From assembly GCA_025456145.1 (NCBI GenBank), contig JALOLD010000003.1:123683-187682 (forward strand): DNA of 64,000 nucleotides, read 5' to 3'. Origin of the DNA: Thermoanaerobaculales bacterium. Lineage in GTDB: Bacteria; Acidobacteriota; Thermoanaerobaculia; Thermoanaerobaculales; Sulfomarinibacteraceae. The notes beneath the pieces were generated by a model. That model had not been told where the DNA came from. It worked only from the letters and a program-made list of their open reading frames with translations, and ran no database searches. Positions 1-8,824 of the stretch are shown one piece after another. Every line of letters starts with the position of its first letter. Position 1 is the stretch's first letter. The translations under genes and the position numbers were made by a program.

Positions 1-17
1 AGTTGCTCACAATGACC

Positions 18-296
18 ATGACCAAGGCGGATCTGGTGGACAGGGTCGCCGGCGCAGCGGATGTGCCGAGAAAGACGGCCGACGAGGTGGTGCAGATCGT
101 CCTCGACAGCATCGTCGGCGCGCTGCACGCCGATGAGAAGGTCGAGCTCCGCGGCTTCGGATCGTTCCGGATCCGTCAGCGCGACCAGCGGACGGGCCGC
201 AACCCGAAGACCGGCGACAAGGTGCACGTCCCGCCCAAGAAGATCCCCTACTTCAAGCCCGGCAAGCACCTTCGCGAAGAGCTCCTGCAGCAGTGA
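18..296 (+). CDS. HU/IHF-family DNA-bending protein
   Basis: A 92-residue histone-like protein that bends and compacts DNA as a dimer. The sequence has the family arm region, with GFGSF near residue 45 and GRNPKTG near residue 62, followed by VPPKKIPYFKPGK and a C-terminal helix. The VPPKK..FKPGK form is closer to IHF-type than to classic E. coli HU, but the paralogue cannot be fixed. The ATG at 18 gives the usual MTKADLV start; an in-frame ATG at 12 is possible. The promoter region lies outside the window. Confidence 0.93.
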   Translation: MTKADLVDRVAGAADVPRKTADEVVQIVLDSIVGALHADEKVELRGFGSFRIRQRDQRTGRNPKTGDKVHVPPKKIPYFKPGKHLREELLQQ

Positions 297-312
297 GGGT
301 CGGTGGGACGAC

Positions 313-786
313 GTGACGCCGAGCAAGGCCCTGCGCGACGACGGTCGCAGCCGGCCCGGTGCCGAGGACCGGCCGCCGCCGGTCGCCAAGCCCCTGCTGT
401 TCGTCGCCTGGCTGGTTCCCGGCCTCGGCCACTGGCTGCTCGGAAAGCGGCTTCGCGCCCTGGTCTTCGCCGCGGTGATCCTCGCGGCCTTCACGACCGG
501 AATCCTCCTCGACGGCGAGCTCGCGGTGCCGCAGCAAAACAGCCCTCTCACCTGGTTCTTCACCTTCGGCTGTCTCGGTAACGGTGCGCTCTATCTGATC
601 CGCTTGCTCTGGGCCAACGGGATCGACGGCCTCTTCAGCTCGGCGTTCCCGTACGGTCTCTCGGGGGGCGGCGATCCGGTGGCGGCGGGGTTCTTCTACG
701 GCAAGGCATTCCTCTACACCTCGGGTCTGATGAACCTCCTGGTCGTGCTCGACGTGCACGACATCGCTCGCGGCGACAAGAGCTGA
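313..786 (+). CDS. Small polytopic membrane protein, DUF6677-like
   Basis: A 157-residue protein of unknown function. After a charged N-terminus it has a hydrophobic stretch with WLVPGLGHWLLGKR, then further membrane segments near residues 60-80 and in the second half. The pattern resembles the TM2/DUF6677 group of small membrane proteins; this assignment is from memory of the motif and is tentative. The GTG start at 313 lies 17 bases after the HU stop codon. Its stop codon shares one base with the ATG of the next small gene, so the two are probably co-translated. Confidence 0.7.
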   Translation: MTPSKALRDDGRSRPGAEDRPPPVAKPLLFVAWLVPGLGHWLLGKRLRALVFAAVILAAFTTGILLDGELAVPQQNSPLTWFFTFGCLGNGALYLIRLLWANGIDGLFSSAFPYGLSGGGDPVAAGFFYGKAFLYTSGLMNLLVVLDVHDIARGDKS

Positions 787-953
787 TGGACCACTTCCTC
801 CTCCTCGTCTGGCACGCCCTGCTGGTCGCGACCTTCTTCGCCTTTCTGTGGCGCAGCGACCCGCATGGCCGCAAGGTCATGTTCGTCAAGTCGTTCCTGA
901 TCTTGGTACTGGGTGCAGTCGTCGTCGGATGGCTGATGTTCCCGTTTCCGTGA
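786..953 (+). CDS. 55-residue membrane protein, unknown
   Basis: A very small gene whose ATG overlaps the TGA of the preceding membrane protein by one base. The product has two hydrophobic stretches (about residues 4-21 and 35-53) separated by a basic loop with RSDPHGRK, so a helical hairpin in the inner membrane is likely. No family is recognised. The tight overlap on both sides, with membrane protein genes before and after, is the main reason to call it real. Confidence 0.6.
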   Translation: MDHFLLLVWHALLVATFFAFLWRSDPHGRKVMFVKSFLILVLGAVVVGWLMFPFP

Positions 954-1363
954 TCGGCCTCCGGCCGCAGCGGGAACCCCCGAGCCCGACCGTCCCCGGG
1001 GCCGCGCTGCGCTGGTCGGCCAACCTCGCCTATGCCGCGCTGCTGGTGGTGGCCGCACTCCTTCCGTCGACCAGCTCGCTGGTTCACCACGCCCCGCCGG
1101 ACTGGCTCAGCCACGGCGCGGCGCACGGCCTGCAGAGCGTCCTGCTGTGCTGGGCGCTCGCGCCGTCGCTGGGCGCTCGCCGCGGGCTCGCCGGCGCCTT
1201 CCTCGGAGCCGTGGCCTTCGGGACGGTCACCGAGGGTCTCCAGCTGCTCCAGCCCGGGCGGGCGGTCGAGGGGCGCGATCTCATCGCCAACGCCGCCGGC
1301 GCCCTGCTCGCCTGCGCGACGATCGCGGCGATCAAGGGTCGCGACCGGGGGGCGCCTCGATGA
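950..1363 (+). CDS. VanZ-like membrane protein
   Basis: A small integral membrane protein with four predicted membrane segments. It ends with the VanZ-type signature: an EGLQ motif, PGR and then DLIANAAGA. VanZ-family proteins are membrane proteins of poorly defined role, some linked to glycopeptide tolerance. The GTG at 950 overlaps the upstream TGA by four bases, an arrangement repeated at many genes here; an ATG at 929 is the alternative start. Its stop codon overlaps the lpxB start (ATGA). Confidence 0.75.
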   Translation: MIGLRPQREPPSPTVPGAALRWSANLAYAALLVVAALLPSTSSLVHHAPPDWLSHGAAHGLQSVLLCWALAPSLGARRGLAGAFLGAVAFGTVTEGLQLLQPGRAVEGRDLIANAAGALLACATIAAIKGRDRGAPR

Positions 1364-2466
1364 GCCGCCTGCTCGTCGTCGCCGGCGAGGTCTCCGGGGA
1401 TCTCCACGCCGGCAACCTCCTGAGCGAGCTGCGCCGGCTCGATCCCGGGATCGAGGCCTGCGGCATCGGGGGCGAGCGGCTGCAGGCGGCGGGTCTCGAG
1501 TGCCTGGCGAGCACCGACGAGCTCGCCCACATGGGGCTGGTCGAGGTGCTCCGCGAGCTGCCGCGGATCCGCCGGGTGATGAAGCGGGTGGTCGACGAAG
1601 CGAGACGTCGGCGCCCAGACCTCGCGGTCCTCGTCGACTCGCCGGACTTCAACCTGCGGCTGGCCGCCCGTCTCGACCGGATCGGCGTCCCGACGGTGCT
1701 CTACGTGTCGCCGCAGCTCTGGGCCTGGCGGAGGGGACGGGTGAAGGTCGTCCGCCGGCTCGCCAAAGAGGTCATCTGCCTGCTCCCCTTCGAGGTGCCG
1801 TTCTACCTCGACCACGGCGTACCCGCGCGCTACGTCGGCCACCCGCTGGTCGACGACCTGGCGCGCGATGGGCTGCTCGACGAGCGGTTTGCCGCGTCCC
1901 CGGGCAAGCTCGCGCTGCTCCCGGGCTCGCGGGCGATGGAGGTGCGGCAGCTCCTCCCGACGATGCTCGCCGCGGCGGCCGAGCTGACCGACCGGCTGAC
2001 CGACATCGTGCTCGTCGAGGCGCCCGGAGTGGGCCGGGTGATCGACGAGATCATCGGGAATGCCGGGACCGCTGCGGCAGTCCGACGGGTCGGCGGGGGG
2101 GAGCGACGGCGCGAGCTCGCGACGAGCCGCCTCGCCTGGACCGCGTCGGGCACCGCGACGCTGGAGTGCGCGCTGCTCGACGTTCCGATGATCGTCGGCT
2201 ACCGGCTGCAGCCGCTCTCCTACGCCCTGGCGAGGCTCCTGGTCCGCGTGCCCCACGTCGCCCTGGTCAATCTCATCGCCGGTGAGCGCGCGGCTCCCGA
2301 GCTCATCCAGGGACGGTGGAACCCGAAGGAGCTCATCGCGACGACCCTCGAGCTGCTCGGTGGCAGGGCGGGCGGGCAGCGCGCCGCCCTCGCACCGGTG
2401 CGCGAGAGGCTCGGGCCGCCGGGGGCGTCGCGGCGTGCCGCCGAGGCCGTCCTCGAGCACCTCTGA
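1360..2466 (+). CDS. lpxB: Lipid-A-disaccharide synthase LpxB
   Basis: A 368-residue family GT19 glycosyltransferase that joins UDP-diacylglucosamine to lipid X, giving the lipid A disaccharide at the inner membrane. The N-terminus MSRLLVVAGEVSGDLHAG is the typical LpxB start. YVSPQLWAWRRGR in the middle and LLPGSRAMEV near residue 187, followed by TASGTATLE, are family hallmarks. Its presence shows the cell makes lipid A and has an LPS-type outer membrane. lpxA, lpxC and lpxD are not in this window. The start overlaps the VanZ-like gene by four bases. Confidence 0.95.
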   Translation: MSRLLVVAGEVSGDLHAGNLLSELRRLDPGIEACGIGGERLQAAGLECLASTDELAHMGLVEVLRELPRIRRVMKRVVDEARRRRPDLAVLVDSPDFNLRLAARLDRIGVPTVLYVSPQLWAWRRGRVKVVRRLAKEVICLLPFEVPFYLDHGVPARYVGHPLVDDLARDGLLDERFAASPGKLALLPGSRAMEVRQLLPTMLAAAAELTDRLTDIVLVEAPGVGRVIDEIIGNAGTAAAVRRVGGGERRRELATSRLAWTASGTATLECALLDVPMIVGYRLQPLSYALARLLVRVPHVALVNLIAGERAAPELIQGRWNPKELIATTLELLGGRAGGQRAALAPVRERLGPPGASRRAAEAVLEHL

Positions 2467-2496
2467 CCGCCGGGCGGGCGTGGGCGGGCCCGATGG

Positions 2497-2502
2497 TAGA
2501 AT
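2497..2502 (+). promoter_or_regulatory. -10 element before rimO
   Basis: TAGAAT lies 18 bases before the rimO ATG, with a GGAGGA ribosome site between them. No convincing -35 hexamer is seen. The predicted leader is about 12 bases, so this gene is not leaderless. Confidence 0.45.
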
Positions 2503-2520
2503 CTCGCCCCTGGAGGAAGA

Positions 2521-3936
2521 ATGTCCGGTGACCAGCCCGCGACCCGGGGCGACCGGCGACCGGCCGGCCCCAGGGTGGGGATGATCAGCCTCGGCTGCGC
2601 GAAGAACCTCGTCGACGGCGAGGTGATGCTCGGTCACCTCGAGGCGCGCGGCATCGGGGTTACCGCCCAAGCCGACGACGCCGATGTCGTCGTCGTCAAC
2701 ACCTGCGGCTTCGTCACCGACGCCAAAGCGGAGTCGATCGAAGCGATTCTCGAGGTCGTCGAGGCCAAACGGGCCGGTCGGGTGCGCCGGCTCGTGGTGG
2801 CCGGCTGCATGGCCCAGGCCTACGCCGAGGAGCTCCGCCGCGAGATCCCGGAGATCGACGCGTTCATCGGGCTCGACGAGCTCGAGCGGGTGGCCGAAGC
2901 GGTGCGCGGCGAGCTGGCGGACCATCTTCCCGACCAGCACGGCGCGGTCCGCCTCTACGACCACGCCAACCCGAGGCTGCTGTCGACCAGCGGCTACGCC
3001 TATCTCAAAGTCGCCGAGGGCTGCGGCAACCCCTGCTCCTTCTGCCACATTCCGGCGATGCGCGGCGACTTTCGCTCGCGCCCCCTCGGCGATCTCGTGG
3101 CTGAGGCGCGCCGTCTCGAGGCGGCCGGCGTTCGCGAGCTCGTCCTGATCGCCCAGGACACCACCCGCTATGGCGAGGACCTCGGTCTCGACCACGGCCT
3201 GCGCCGGCTGGTGACCGCGCTGCTCGGGGAGACCGAGATCCCCTGGATCCGCTTTCTCTACGCCTACCCGTCGACCCTCGACGAGGGGCTGTTCGATCTG
3301 ATGGCCGAGGAGGCGCGTTTCGTGCCCTACCTCGACATCCCGCTGCAGCACGCGAGCCGACCGGTGCTCAAGGCGATGAAGAGGGGAGGGGACGCCCAGC
3401 GCTACCTCCGCCTCGTCGAGCGAGCCCGGGCGACGGTCCCCGACCTCGCGGTGCGCACGACCTTCATCGTCGGCTTCCCCGGGGAGGGGCGCGACGAGCT
3501 CGACGAGCTCCTCGCTTTCGTCCGAGAAGCGCGGTTCGACCATCTCGGGGTCTTCACCTACTCGTGGCAGGAGGAGAACCCGGGGGCCGCGCTCGGCGAT
3601 CCGGTTCCCGAGGAGGTCAAGGCCGAGCGACAGGCGGAGCTCCTCGAGGCGCAGCAGGCGGTGTCGATGGCGATCAACCGCGGGCTGGTCGGCCGGACGC
3701 TCCCGGCGATCGTCGCCGGCCCGCTCGCCGAGATGGAGCTGCTCACCGAGGGTCGGCTGCGCCGCCAGGCGCCCGAGATCGACGGCCGCCTCCTGATCAA
3801 CGACGGGACGGCGCCCGCGGGGGCCCTGGTCGACGTCGAGGTCACCGAGGCCCATCCCTACGACCTGGTCGGCCGGATCGTGCGGGTCGTCCGACCTCCC
3901 TCGCCGGGCCCACGGTTCCTGCCGGTGATCGGGTGA
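2521..3936 (+). CDS. rimO: Ribosomal protein uS12 methylthiotransferase RimO
   Basis: A 471-residue radical-SAM enzyme that methylthiolates the conserved aspartate of ribosomal protein S12. The N-terminal methylthiotransferase domain carries the three cluster cysteines in SLGCAKN, VNTCGFV and VAGCMAQ. The radical-SAM CxxxCxxC is in EGCGNPCSFCHIPAMRG, and a TRAM-like domain closes the protein. SLGCAKNLVD and the HIPAMRG context separate it from MiaB, whose gene is also in this window at 24.2 kb. The start has a clear GGAGGA ribosome site. Confidence 0.95.
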   Translation: MSGDQPATRGDRRPAGPRVGMISLGCAKNLVDGEVMLGHLEARGIGVTAQADDADVVVVNTCGFVTDAKAESIEAILEVVEAKRAGRVRRLVVAGCMAQAYAEELRREIPEIDAFIGLDELERVAEAVRGELADHLPDQHGAVRLYDHANPRLLSTSGYAYLKVAEGCGNPCSFCHIPAMRGDFRSRPLGDLVAEARRLEAAGVRELVLIAQDTTRYGEDLGLDHGLRRLVTALLGETEIPWIRFLYAYPSTLDEGLFDLMAEEARFVPYLDIPLQHASRPVLKAMKRGGDAQRYLRLVERARATVPDLAVRTTFIVGFPGEGRDELDELLAFVREARFDHLGVFTYSWQEENPGAALGDPVPEEVKAERQAELLEAQQAVSMAINRGLVGRTLPAIVAGPLAEMELLTEGRLRRQAPEIDGRLLINDGTAPAGALVDVEVTEAHPYDLVGRIVRVVRPPSPGPRFLPVIG

Positions 3937-3944
3937 CCGGTGCG

Positions 3945-4910
3945 ATGAGGATCTTCAGGGACCCGCTCGGGAGCGAGGAGCCGCCGCGCGGCTCGGTGCT
4001 GAGCATCGGGAACTTCGACGGCGTTCACCTCGGCCACCAGGCGGTGCTGCGCCACGTCGTCGGTCGGGCGGCCGAGCTCGGCGTCCCGGCCGCCGCGATG
4101 ACCCTCGACCCGCACCCGATCAAGCTGCTTCGGCCCCGCCAGGCCCCGCGCCTTCTGACGACGCTCGAGCAGCGCATCGAGCTCATCGCGCGGACCGGGA
4201 TCGAGGCCACGATGGTGATTCCCTTCACCCACCGGTTGGCCCGGATGCCGGCCGAGAACTTCGTCACCGACATCCTCGTCGACCGCCTCGCGGTCCGAGA
4301 GGTCTACATCGGCGCCAACTTTCGATTCGGCGCCGACCGCGGTGGGGACGTCGAGATGCTCGTCCGGATGGGGGAGCGGCTCGGCTTCACCGCCGCTGCG
4401 TCGCCGATCGTCGAGGCCGCCGGCGGGGTGGTCTCCTCGACCCGGGTCCGCGAGGCGGTGGCCGACGGCCGGGTCGAGGAGGCGGCCGCGCTCCTCGGTC
4501 GATTCGAGTTCATCGACGGCTCGGTGCTCGAGGGCAAGAGGCTGGGGCGCAAGCTCGGCTTCCCGACCCTCAACATCGAGGTCGGGAACGAGCTCCATCC
4601 CGGCTCCGGGGTCTACATCACAGCGGTCAACATCCCCTCGTTCCACCGGACCTTCGCCTCGGTGACCAACATCGGCACCCGGCCGACGGTCTACGAGAAC
4701 TCGATCCTCACCATCGAGACCCACCTACTCGACTTCAACGCCGATGTCTACCGCGAGCCGGTCCGCCTCTTCTTCCTGCGCCGGGTCCGCGACGAGATCA
4801 GCTTCCCGTCGACCGTCCAGCTGATGGCGAGAATCCGGCAGGATGTCGAGGCCACCCGGCTGTTCTTCCTCCAGCGACCGGTCGAGAGCCTCGAGCTGAT
4901 CACTCCGTGA
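3945..4910 (+). CDS. ribF: Bifunctional riboflavin kinase / FAD synthetase
   Basis: A 321-residue enzyme that phosphorylates riboflavin to FMN and adenylylates FMN to FAD. The N-terminal nucleotidyltransferase has GNFDGVHLGHQ and a later SSTRVREA. The C-terminal kinase has GRKLGFPTLNIE and GVYIT. The ATG at 3945 is chosen; a GTG at 3933 that overlaps the rimO stop codon is an equally plausible coupled start. Its own stop overlaps the GTG of the next gene. Confidence 0.95.
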   Translation: MRIFRDPLGSEEPPRGSVLSIGNFDGVHLGHQAVLRHVVGRAAELGVPAAAMTLDPHPIKLLRPRQAPRLLTTLEQRIELIARTGIEATMVIPFTHRLARMPAENFVTDILVDRLAVREVYIGANFRFGADRGGDVEMLVRMGERLGFTAAASPIVEAAGGVVSSTRVREAVADGRVEEAAALLGRFEFIDGSVLEGKRLGRKLGFPTLNIEVGNELHPGSGVYITAVNIPSFHRTFASVTNIGTRPTVYENSILTIETHLLDFNADVYREPVRLFFLRRVRDEISFPSTVQLMARIRQDVEATRLFFLQRPVESLELITP

Positions 4911-5905
4911 GCACCCTCGCCATTGCCACCCTGGTCGGCGCGCTCTGCCTCTCGACCCTGCTTCTCGTCCTGGTGGTGGCCGCGGTGTGGTGGTTCGACC
5001 GGTACGACCGCGAGCCGCTCCACATGGTCGCCGGCGCCTTCCTGTGGGGGGGGCTGGCGGCACCGGTGGTCGCGGTGGCGGCCTGCTCGTCGATCGGGAT
5101 CGGCTTCGGTCTCGGCCCCTCGGCGCTCGCCTCGTGGGCCGGTCCGGCGATCGAGGAGATCGCCAAGGCGATCGGGATCGTCCTGATCGTCGTGCTCTCG
5201 AGGGAGTTCGACAACCCGACCGACGGGCTCGTCTACGGCACCGCCGCCGGTTTGGGCTTCGCCGCCACCGAGAACCTGGTCTACACGGTGGTGAGCGCCG
5301 GTGATCCGGTCGTGCGGGAGACCCTGGTGCTGGTCGCGCTGCGGACGGCGATGGCGGCGGGGATCCACGGCGCGTCGTCGGCGAGCTTCGGCGGGTGCCT
5401 CGGCTTCGGACGTCTGGCGAGAGGGAGGGCCGGTCAGTTGCTGTGGCTCGCGGTCGGTCTCGTCGTCGCGACCGCGGTGCACTCGGCCTGGAACCTCGCG
5501 CTGCTCCACCTCGGCGGCGGCGAGTCGGCGGCGCCGACCGCCCGCTGGCTCATCGCCCTGCCGGTGCTCTACGCGCTGTTCGCGGTGTTGCTGGTCGCCT
5601 TCCTGCGGTCCGAGCAGCAGATCCTGCGCCGCGAGCTTGACGAGGAGGTCCGGCTCGGCGTGCTGCCCGGTTGGGTCGCCGAGGTGATCCCGTACTACCG
5701 ACGGCGGATCCGGTCGGACTGGTGGCCGTCACGCCGGGAGAGGACGGTGCTGGCGCGGCTGCTCACCCGTCTCGCCTTTCGCAAGCACGCCCTGCGCCGC
5801 AGTCCCGGGGAGGGAGCGTCGGAGCTCTCCGGTCTCGAGGTCGTCAAGCTCCGCCAGAGGGTCTGCGGGATGCTCCGCGAGCAGGAGAGGGACGATCTCG
5901 ACTGA
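4907..5905 (+). CDS. PrsW-family intramembrane metalloprotease
   Basis: A 332-residue polytopic membrane protein with the PrsW motifs: an EExxK site in GPAIEEIAKAIG, the GFAATEN element preceded by DGLVYGTAAG, a histidine in AAGIHGA and an HSAWN box. PrsW of Bacillus cleaves the anti-sigma factor RsiW, so a role in regulated proteolysis is possible here, but the substrate is unknown. The last 100 residues form a basic, probably cytosolic tail. The GTG start overlaps the ribF stop by four bases. Confidence 0.85.
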   Translation: MSTLAIATLVGALCLSTLLLVLVVAAVWWFDRYDREPLHMVAGAFLWGGLAAPVVAVAACSSIGIGFGLGPSALASWAGPAIEEIAKAIGIVLIVVLSREFDNPTDGLVYGTAAGLGFAATENLVYTVVSAGDPVVRETLVLVALRTAMAAGIHGASSASFGGCLGFGRLARGRAGQLLWLAVGLVVATAVHSAWNLALLHLGGGESAAPTARWLIALPVLYALFAVLLVAFLRSEQQILRRELDEEVRLGVLPGWVAEVIPYYRRRIRSDWWPSRRERTVLARLLTRLAFRKHALRRSPGEGASELSGLEVVKLRQRVCGMLREQERDDLD

Positions 5906-5980
5906 GGGAGACGAGCTCACCGCCATGTCAAAGCTCTGTTGAAACGCCTCGGGGCGGAGCCTCTTGCGGTCGCCATACCC

Positions 5981-5986
5981 TACGAT
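5981..5986 (+). promoter_or_regulatory. -10 element, leaderless arrangement
   Basis: TACGAT ends six bases before the GTG at 5993, so transcription would begin at or next to the start codon. There is no convincing -35 hexamer. The same spacing recurs at many genes in the window. Confidence 0.45.
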
Positions 5987-5992
5987 GGGAGG

Positions 5993-6727
5993 GTGAAGGA
6001 GCCGATCCGCGACCTCGACTCGGCGGAGCTGCTCGAGCTGGTACGGACGGGTGGGCTCGACGATCTCGAGATCCTCGAGGTGGTTCGAAGCCCGTTCTGC
6101 ACCGCCCAGGTCGCCGAGCTCGTCGCCTCCCGGCGAGAGAACCTCGGGACGCAGGCGGTCCGGGAGAATCTGGCCGGATTCCCGGGATTGAGCATCGCCC
6201 AGGCGCTCAACCTGGTCGGGACCCTTGCCTGGACATCTCTGGTCGCGGTGTCGCAGCACCCGAGGACGCCGCCTCCGGTGCGTCGCCAGGCCGAGCGGAA
6301 GCTCATCCTGATGGTGCCGTCGATGACCCTCGGCGAGAAGGTCGCCCTCGCCCGCCGGGCCCACCGGGCGCTGTTCCCCGCGCTCACCTCGGCGGGCGAC
6401 GAGAAGATCCTCGAGGCGCTGCTCGACAACCCGAGGCTGGTGGAGAACGACATCGTCGTGCTGGTCAACACCGGACGGCCCCCGGTCGACGTGCTCACCG
6501 CGATCGCCCGTCACCGGCGCTGGGGCAGGAGCCACGCCATCCGTCGGGCGATCGTCGAGTGCCCGCGCAGCCCGCTGCCCCTCGCCTTGAGCGTGCTGGT
6601 CCAGCTCCCACGCCGTGACCAGCGCCACATCGCCGAACGGGTCGACGTGCCGGAGCGGGTGCGAACCGCCGCCGATGCGCTGTCGACTAGGGAGCGGAGC
6701 ACCGGCGCGGTCGGCCCGGGATCCTGA
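5993..6727 (+). CDS. Helical-repeat protein A, unknown function
   Basis: A 244-residue soluble protein with no recognised family name. It is leucine-, arginine- and proline-rich, with repeating helical units that end in patterns such as PPPVRRQAERKL and PERVRTAADAL, suggesting a HEAT-like or leucine-rich-variant solenoid. Its second half aligns over its full length with the C-terminal part of the gene at 7626, so the two are paralogues flanking the RodZ-like gene. The GTG at 5993 is preferred because a -10 element precedes it at leaderless spacing; an in-frame TTG at 5939 is less likely. Confidence 0.75.
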   Translation: MKEPIRDLDSAELLELVRTGGLDDLEILEVVRSPFCTAQVAELVASRRENLGTQAVRENLAGFPGLSIAQALNLVGTLAWTSLVAVSQHPRTPPPVRRQAERKLILMVPSMTLGEKVALARRAHRALFPALTSAGDEKILEALLDNPRLVENDIVVLVNTGRPPVDVLTAIARHRRWGRSHAIRRAIVECPRSPLPLALSVLVQLPRRDQRHIAERVDVPERVRTAADALSTRERSTGAVGPGS

Positions 6728-6768
6728 TCCCCGCCGGCCGCCGGCTACCGGCTCGAGCGGTACAGTGT

Positions 6769-6774
6769 TAAGAT
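6769..6774 (+). promoter_or_regulatory. -10 element, leaderless arrangement
   Basis: TAAGAT ends six bases before the GTG start of the RodZ-like gene. No clear -35 hexamer is visible and no ribosome site fits in the gap. Confidence 0.45.
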
Positions 6775-6780
6775 CAATCG

Positions 6781-7629
6781 GTGGCGGATCTTAACCCGGT
6801 CGTCGACGAGCCCTCGGTGAGCCCCACGAGCTTCGGCGAGCAGCTTCGCCGGGCCCGCGAGGGGGCGGGTGTGCGGATCGAGGAGATCGTCGCCGAGACC
6901 AAGGTCTCGAAGACCATCCTCGAGGCCCTTGAGGAGGGTCGGTTCCGGAGGCTGCCCGAACGGGTCTTCAGCCGGAGCTTCGTCGCCCAGTACGCCCGGA
7001 CGGTGGGCGCCGAGGCGGCGCCGCTGCTCGCGTCCTTCGACCGGGCTTGGGAAGCGTACCGGGACTCATCGGGGGTCCACGCCAACCTGACGGCGCTCGA
7101 CGACGACGTGGGTCCCGCCATCCACTGGCGGTTCTGGATCCCGATCCTCGGCGGTGCGCTGATCCTGCTCGGAGCGGGCCTGGTCATCCTGCTCGGTCGC
7201 TCGTCGATCGTCGACGAGCTGGTGCCCGATCCGCGGCGTTCCGGCGCTCACCGGCTTTCGACCCCCGGGGAGCCGAGGGCGGCAGCCCGGCCGACCCCGC
7301 GGCTGACCCCGGTCGCGGCCAGGCCGCTGTCCGAGGGGGCCGAGACGATGGTCGCGCTCACGGTCGTCGTCGAACCAGGCGAGGAGTGCTGGATCCACTA
7401 CCGGGACGGCGACGGCGAGACCGGTCAACGGTTGCTGACCGGGGGCAACCGGCTCTCGCTCGAGCTCGCCGGTCCGGTCAAGCTGACCATCGGCAACGCC
7501 GGGGCGGCGCGTATCGAGGTCGGTGGCCGGGACTTCGGCAACCTCGGGATGCTCGGTCAGGTGATCCACACCGAGGTCAGCCGAGAGGGTCTGGCGCCGC
7601 TCGGTCACGACGAGGCCGGAGTTTCATGA
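6781..7629 (+). CDS. RodZ-like HTH membrane protein (HTH_25 / DUF4115)
   Basis: A 282-residue bitopic protein. Residues about 17-85 form a helix-turn-helix of the RodZ/HTH_25 type (FGEQLRRAREGAGVRIEEI, then LEEGRFRRLPERVFSRSFV). One membrane helix follows (about 117-138), then a proline-rich linker and a C-terminal DUF4115-type beta domain with a conserved WIHYRDGDG element. In other bacteria RodZ links MreB to cell-shape control; related HTH-TM-DUF4115 proteins are less well defined. The gene overlaps the next by four bases (ATGA) and is flanked by two paralogous helical-repeat genes. Confidence 0.82.
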   Translation: MADLNPVVDEPSVSPTSFGEQLRRAREGAGVRIEEIVAETKVSKTILEALEEGRFRRLPERVFSRSFVAQYARTVGAEAAPLLASFDRAWEAYRDSSGVHANLTALDDDVGPAIHWRFWIPILGGALILLGAGLVILLGRSSIVDELVPDPRRSGAHRLSTPGEPRAAARPTPRLTPVAARPLSEGAETMVALTVVVEPGEECWIHYRDGDGETGQRLLTGGNRLSLELAGPVKLTIGNAGAARIEVGGRDFGNLGMLGQVIHTEVSREGLAPLGHDEAGVS

Positions 7630-8696
7630 GCCGCTTCGAGACAACCGACCAGCTGCTCGAGGGGATTCTCCACGGCCAGGTCCCGCGCCAGGTTCGCCTG
7701 TTCGCCGCCCAGGGCCTGCTGCCGATCTCGCGCGAGGACCTGCTCAGGCTCCAGGTCATGCTGTCGACCGACCCCGACACCGAGCTCGCCGGGATCGCCA
7801 AGGCATCGGTGGTCGAGGTCGCGCCGGAGGCGATCGCCGAGTGGGTGGCCGGGTACGACCTCGAGCCGATGGTCCTCGACCTGCTGATCAGGCTGCGCTC
7901 CGAGGACGAGATCTGGGCGCGCGTGGCGAGGCATGAGCGGGTGTCCGACGAGACCCTTCGGGTGCTCGCCAAGAACGGCCCGCCGGTCGTCCAGGACATC
8001 GTGATCACCAACCAGGTCAGGATCTTCGGCTGCCTCGAGATCCTCGAGGATCTGAGGAACAACTCGCGGGTCTCCGAGAGCGTGCTCCGGCGGGTCCTCG
8101 AGTTCGAGCAGGAGTTCATCGAGAAGGCGATCGCCGCGGAGGAGGCGATCGCCGCCGGCGCCGCCCCGACCATCGAGGAGGCGCTGGCGGCGCTGCGCCT
8201 GATCGGCGCACACATCCCGGCCCTCGACCGCCTTCCCTATCTGCGGACCGACGACCCCGGAGTGCGGGAGGCGATCGAGGCGGCTGGCGCCGAGTCGACG
8301 TTCTCCCGGCTGATCAAGATGAACATCAAGGAGAAGGTACTGTGCGCCCTCAAAGGGACCCGGGAGGAGAGGGCGATCCTGATCAACTCGCGCAACCGAC
8401 TGGTCGTCCGCGCGGTGCTCGGCAGCCCGAAGCTGAGCGACTCGGAGGTCGAGACCTTCGCCGGTCAGCGAGCGGTCGATACCGAGGTGCTCCGCGTCAT
8501 CTCCCGCAACCCGAGGTGGATGCGCCGATACCAGGTGGTCTGGCAGCTCGTGTCGAACCCGAAGACGCCGATCGAGCTCGGGCTGCGCCTGGTGACCAGG
8601 CTCAACGTCCGCGACCTCAAGCGGACATCCTCCAACCGCAACGTCAACCCGGTCATCCGCCGGCAGGCCGAGCAGCTCGCGAGCCGAAGGCGATGA
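7626..8696 (+). CDS. Helical-repeat protein B, unknown function
   Basis: A 356-residue, predicted all-helical protein of unknown function. Its C-terminal 120 residues align with the C-terminal half of the protein at 5993, including the closing pattern NPVIRRQAEQLASRR. The middle has an acidic helical insert near EFIEKAIAAEEAIAAGA. No signal peptide or membrane helix is seen, so it should be cytosolic. The ATG overlaps the stop codon of the RodZ-like gene, which implies co-translation and perhaps a physical partnership with it. Confidence 0.78.
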   Translation: MSRFETTDQLLEGILHGQVPRQVRLFAAQGLLPISREDLLRLQVMLSTDPDTELAGIAKASVVEVAPEAIAEWVAGYDLEPMVLDLLIRLRSEDEIWARVARHERVSDETLRVLAKNGPPVVQDIVITNQVRIFGCLEILEDLRNNSRVSESVLRRVLEFEQEFIEKAIAAEEAIAAGAAPTIEEALAALRLIGAHIPALDRLPYLRTDDPGVREAIEAAGAESTFSRLIKMNIKEKVLCALKGTREERAILINSRNRLVVRAVLGSPKLSDSEVETFAGQRAVDTEVLRVISRNPRWMRRYQVVWQLVSNPKTPIELGLRLVTRLNVRDLKRTSSNRNVNPVIRRQAEQLASRRR

Positions 8697-8824
8697 CCGG
8701 GGAGCGGTTTGGGGAACCCCGTTGAGCCCCAGTGTGTTGCGTTCGTGGTATCGTTGATTTGACTATCCGACTGTGGTAGGTACGTTCATGCGGCTCGAGT
8801 CCGCGATTCCATCGTGAGCAGGTC

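Noticed and set aside
811..830. Sigma-54 -24/-12 promoter suggested by TGGCACG
   Set aside because: The downstream TTGC element is missing and the match lies within a small coding gene.
1084..3855. A 923-codon open frame on the minus strand across lpxB and rimO
   Set aside because: It is antisense to two clear genes and has the arginine/glycine/leucine-rich composition expected where high third-position GC removes stop codons. It has no recognisable domain.
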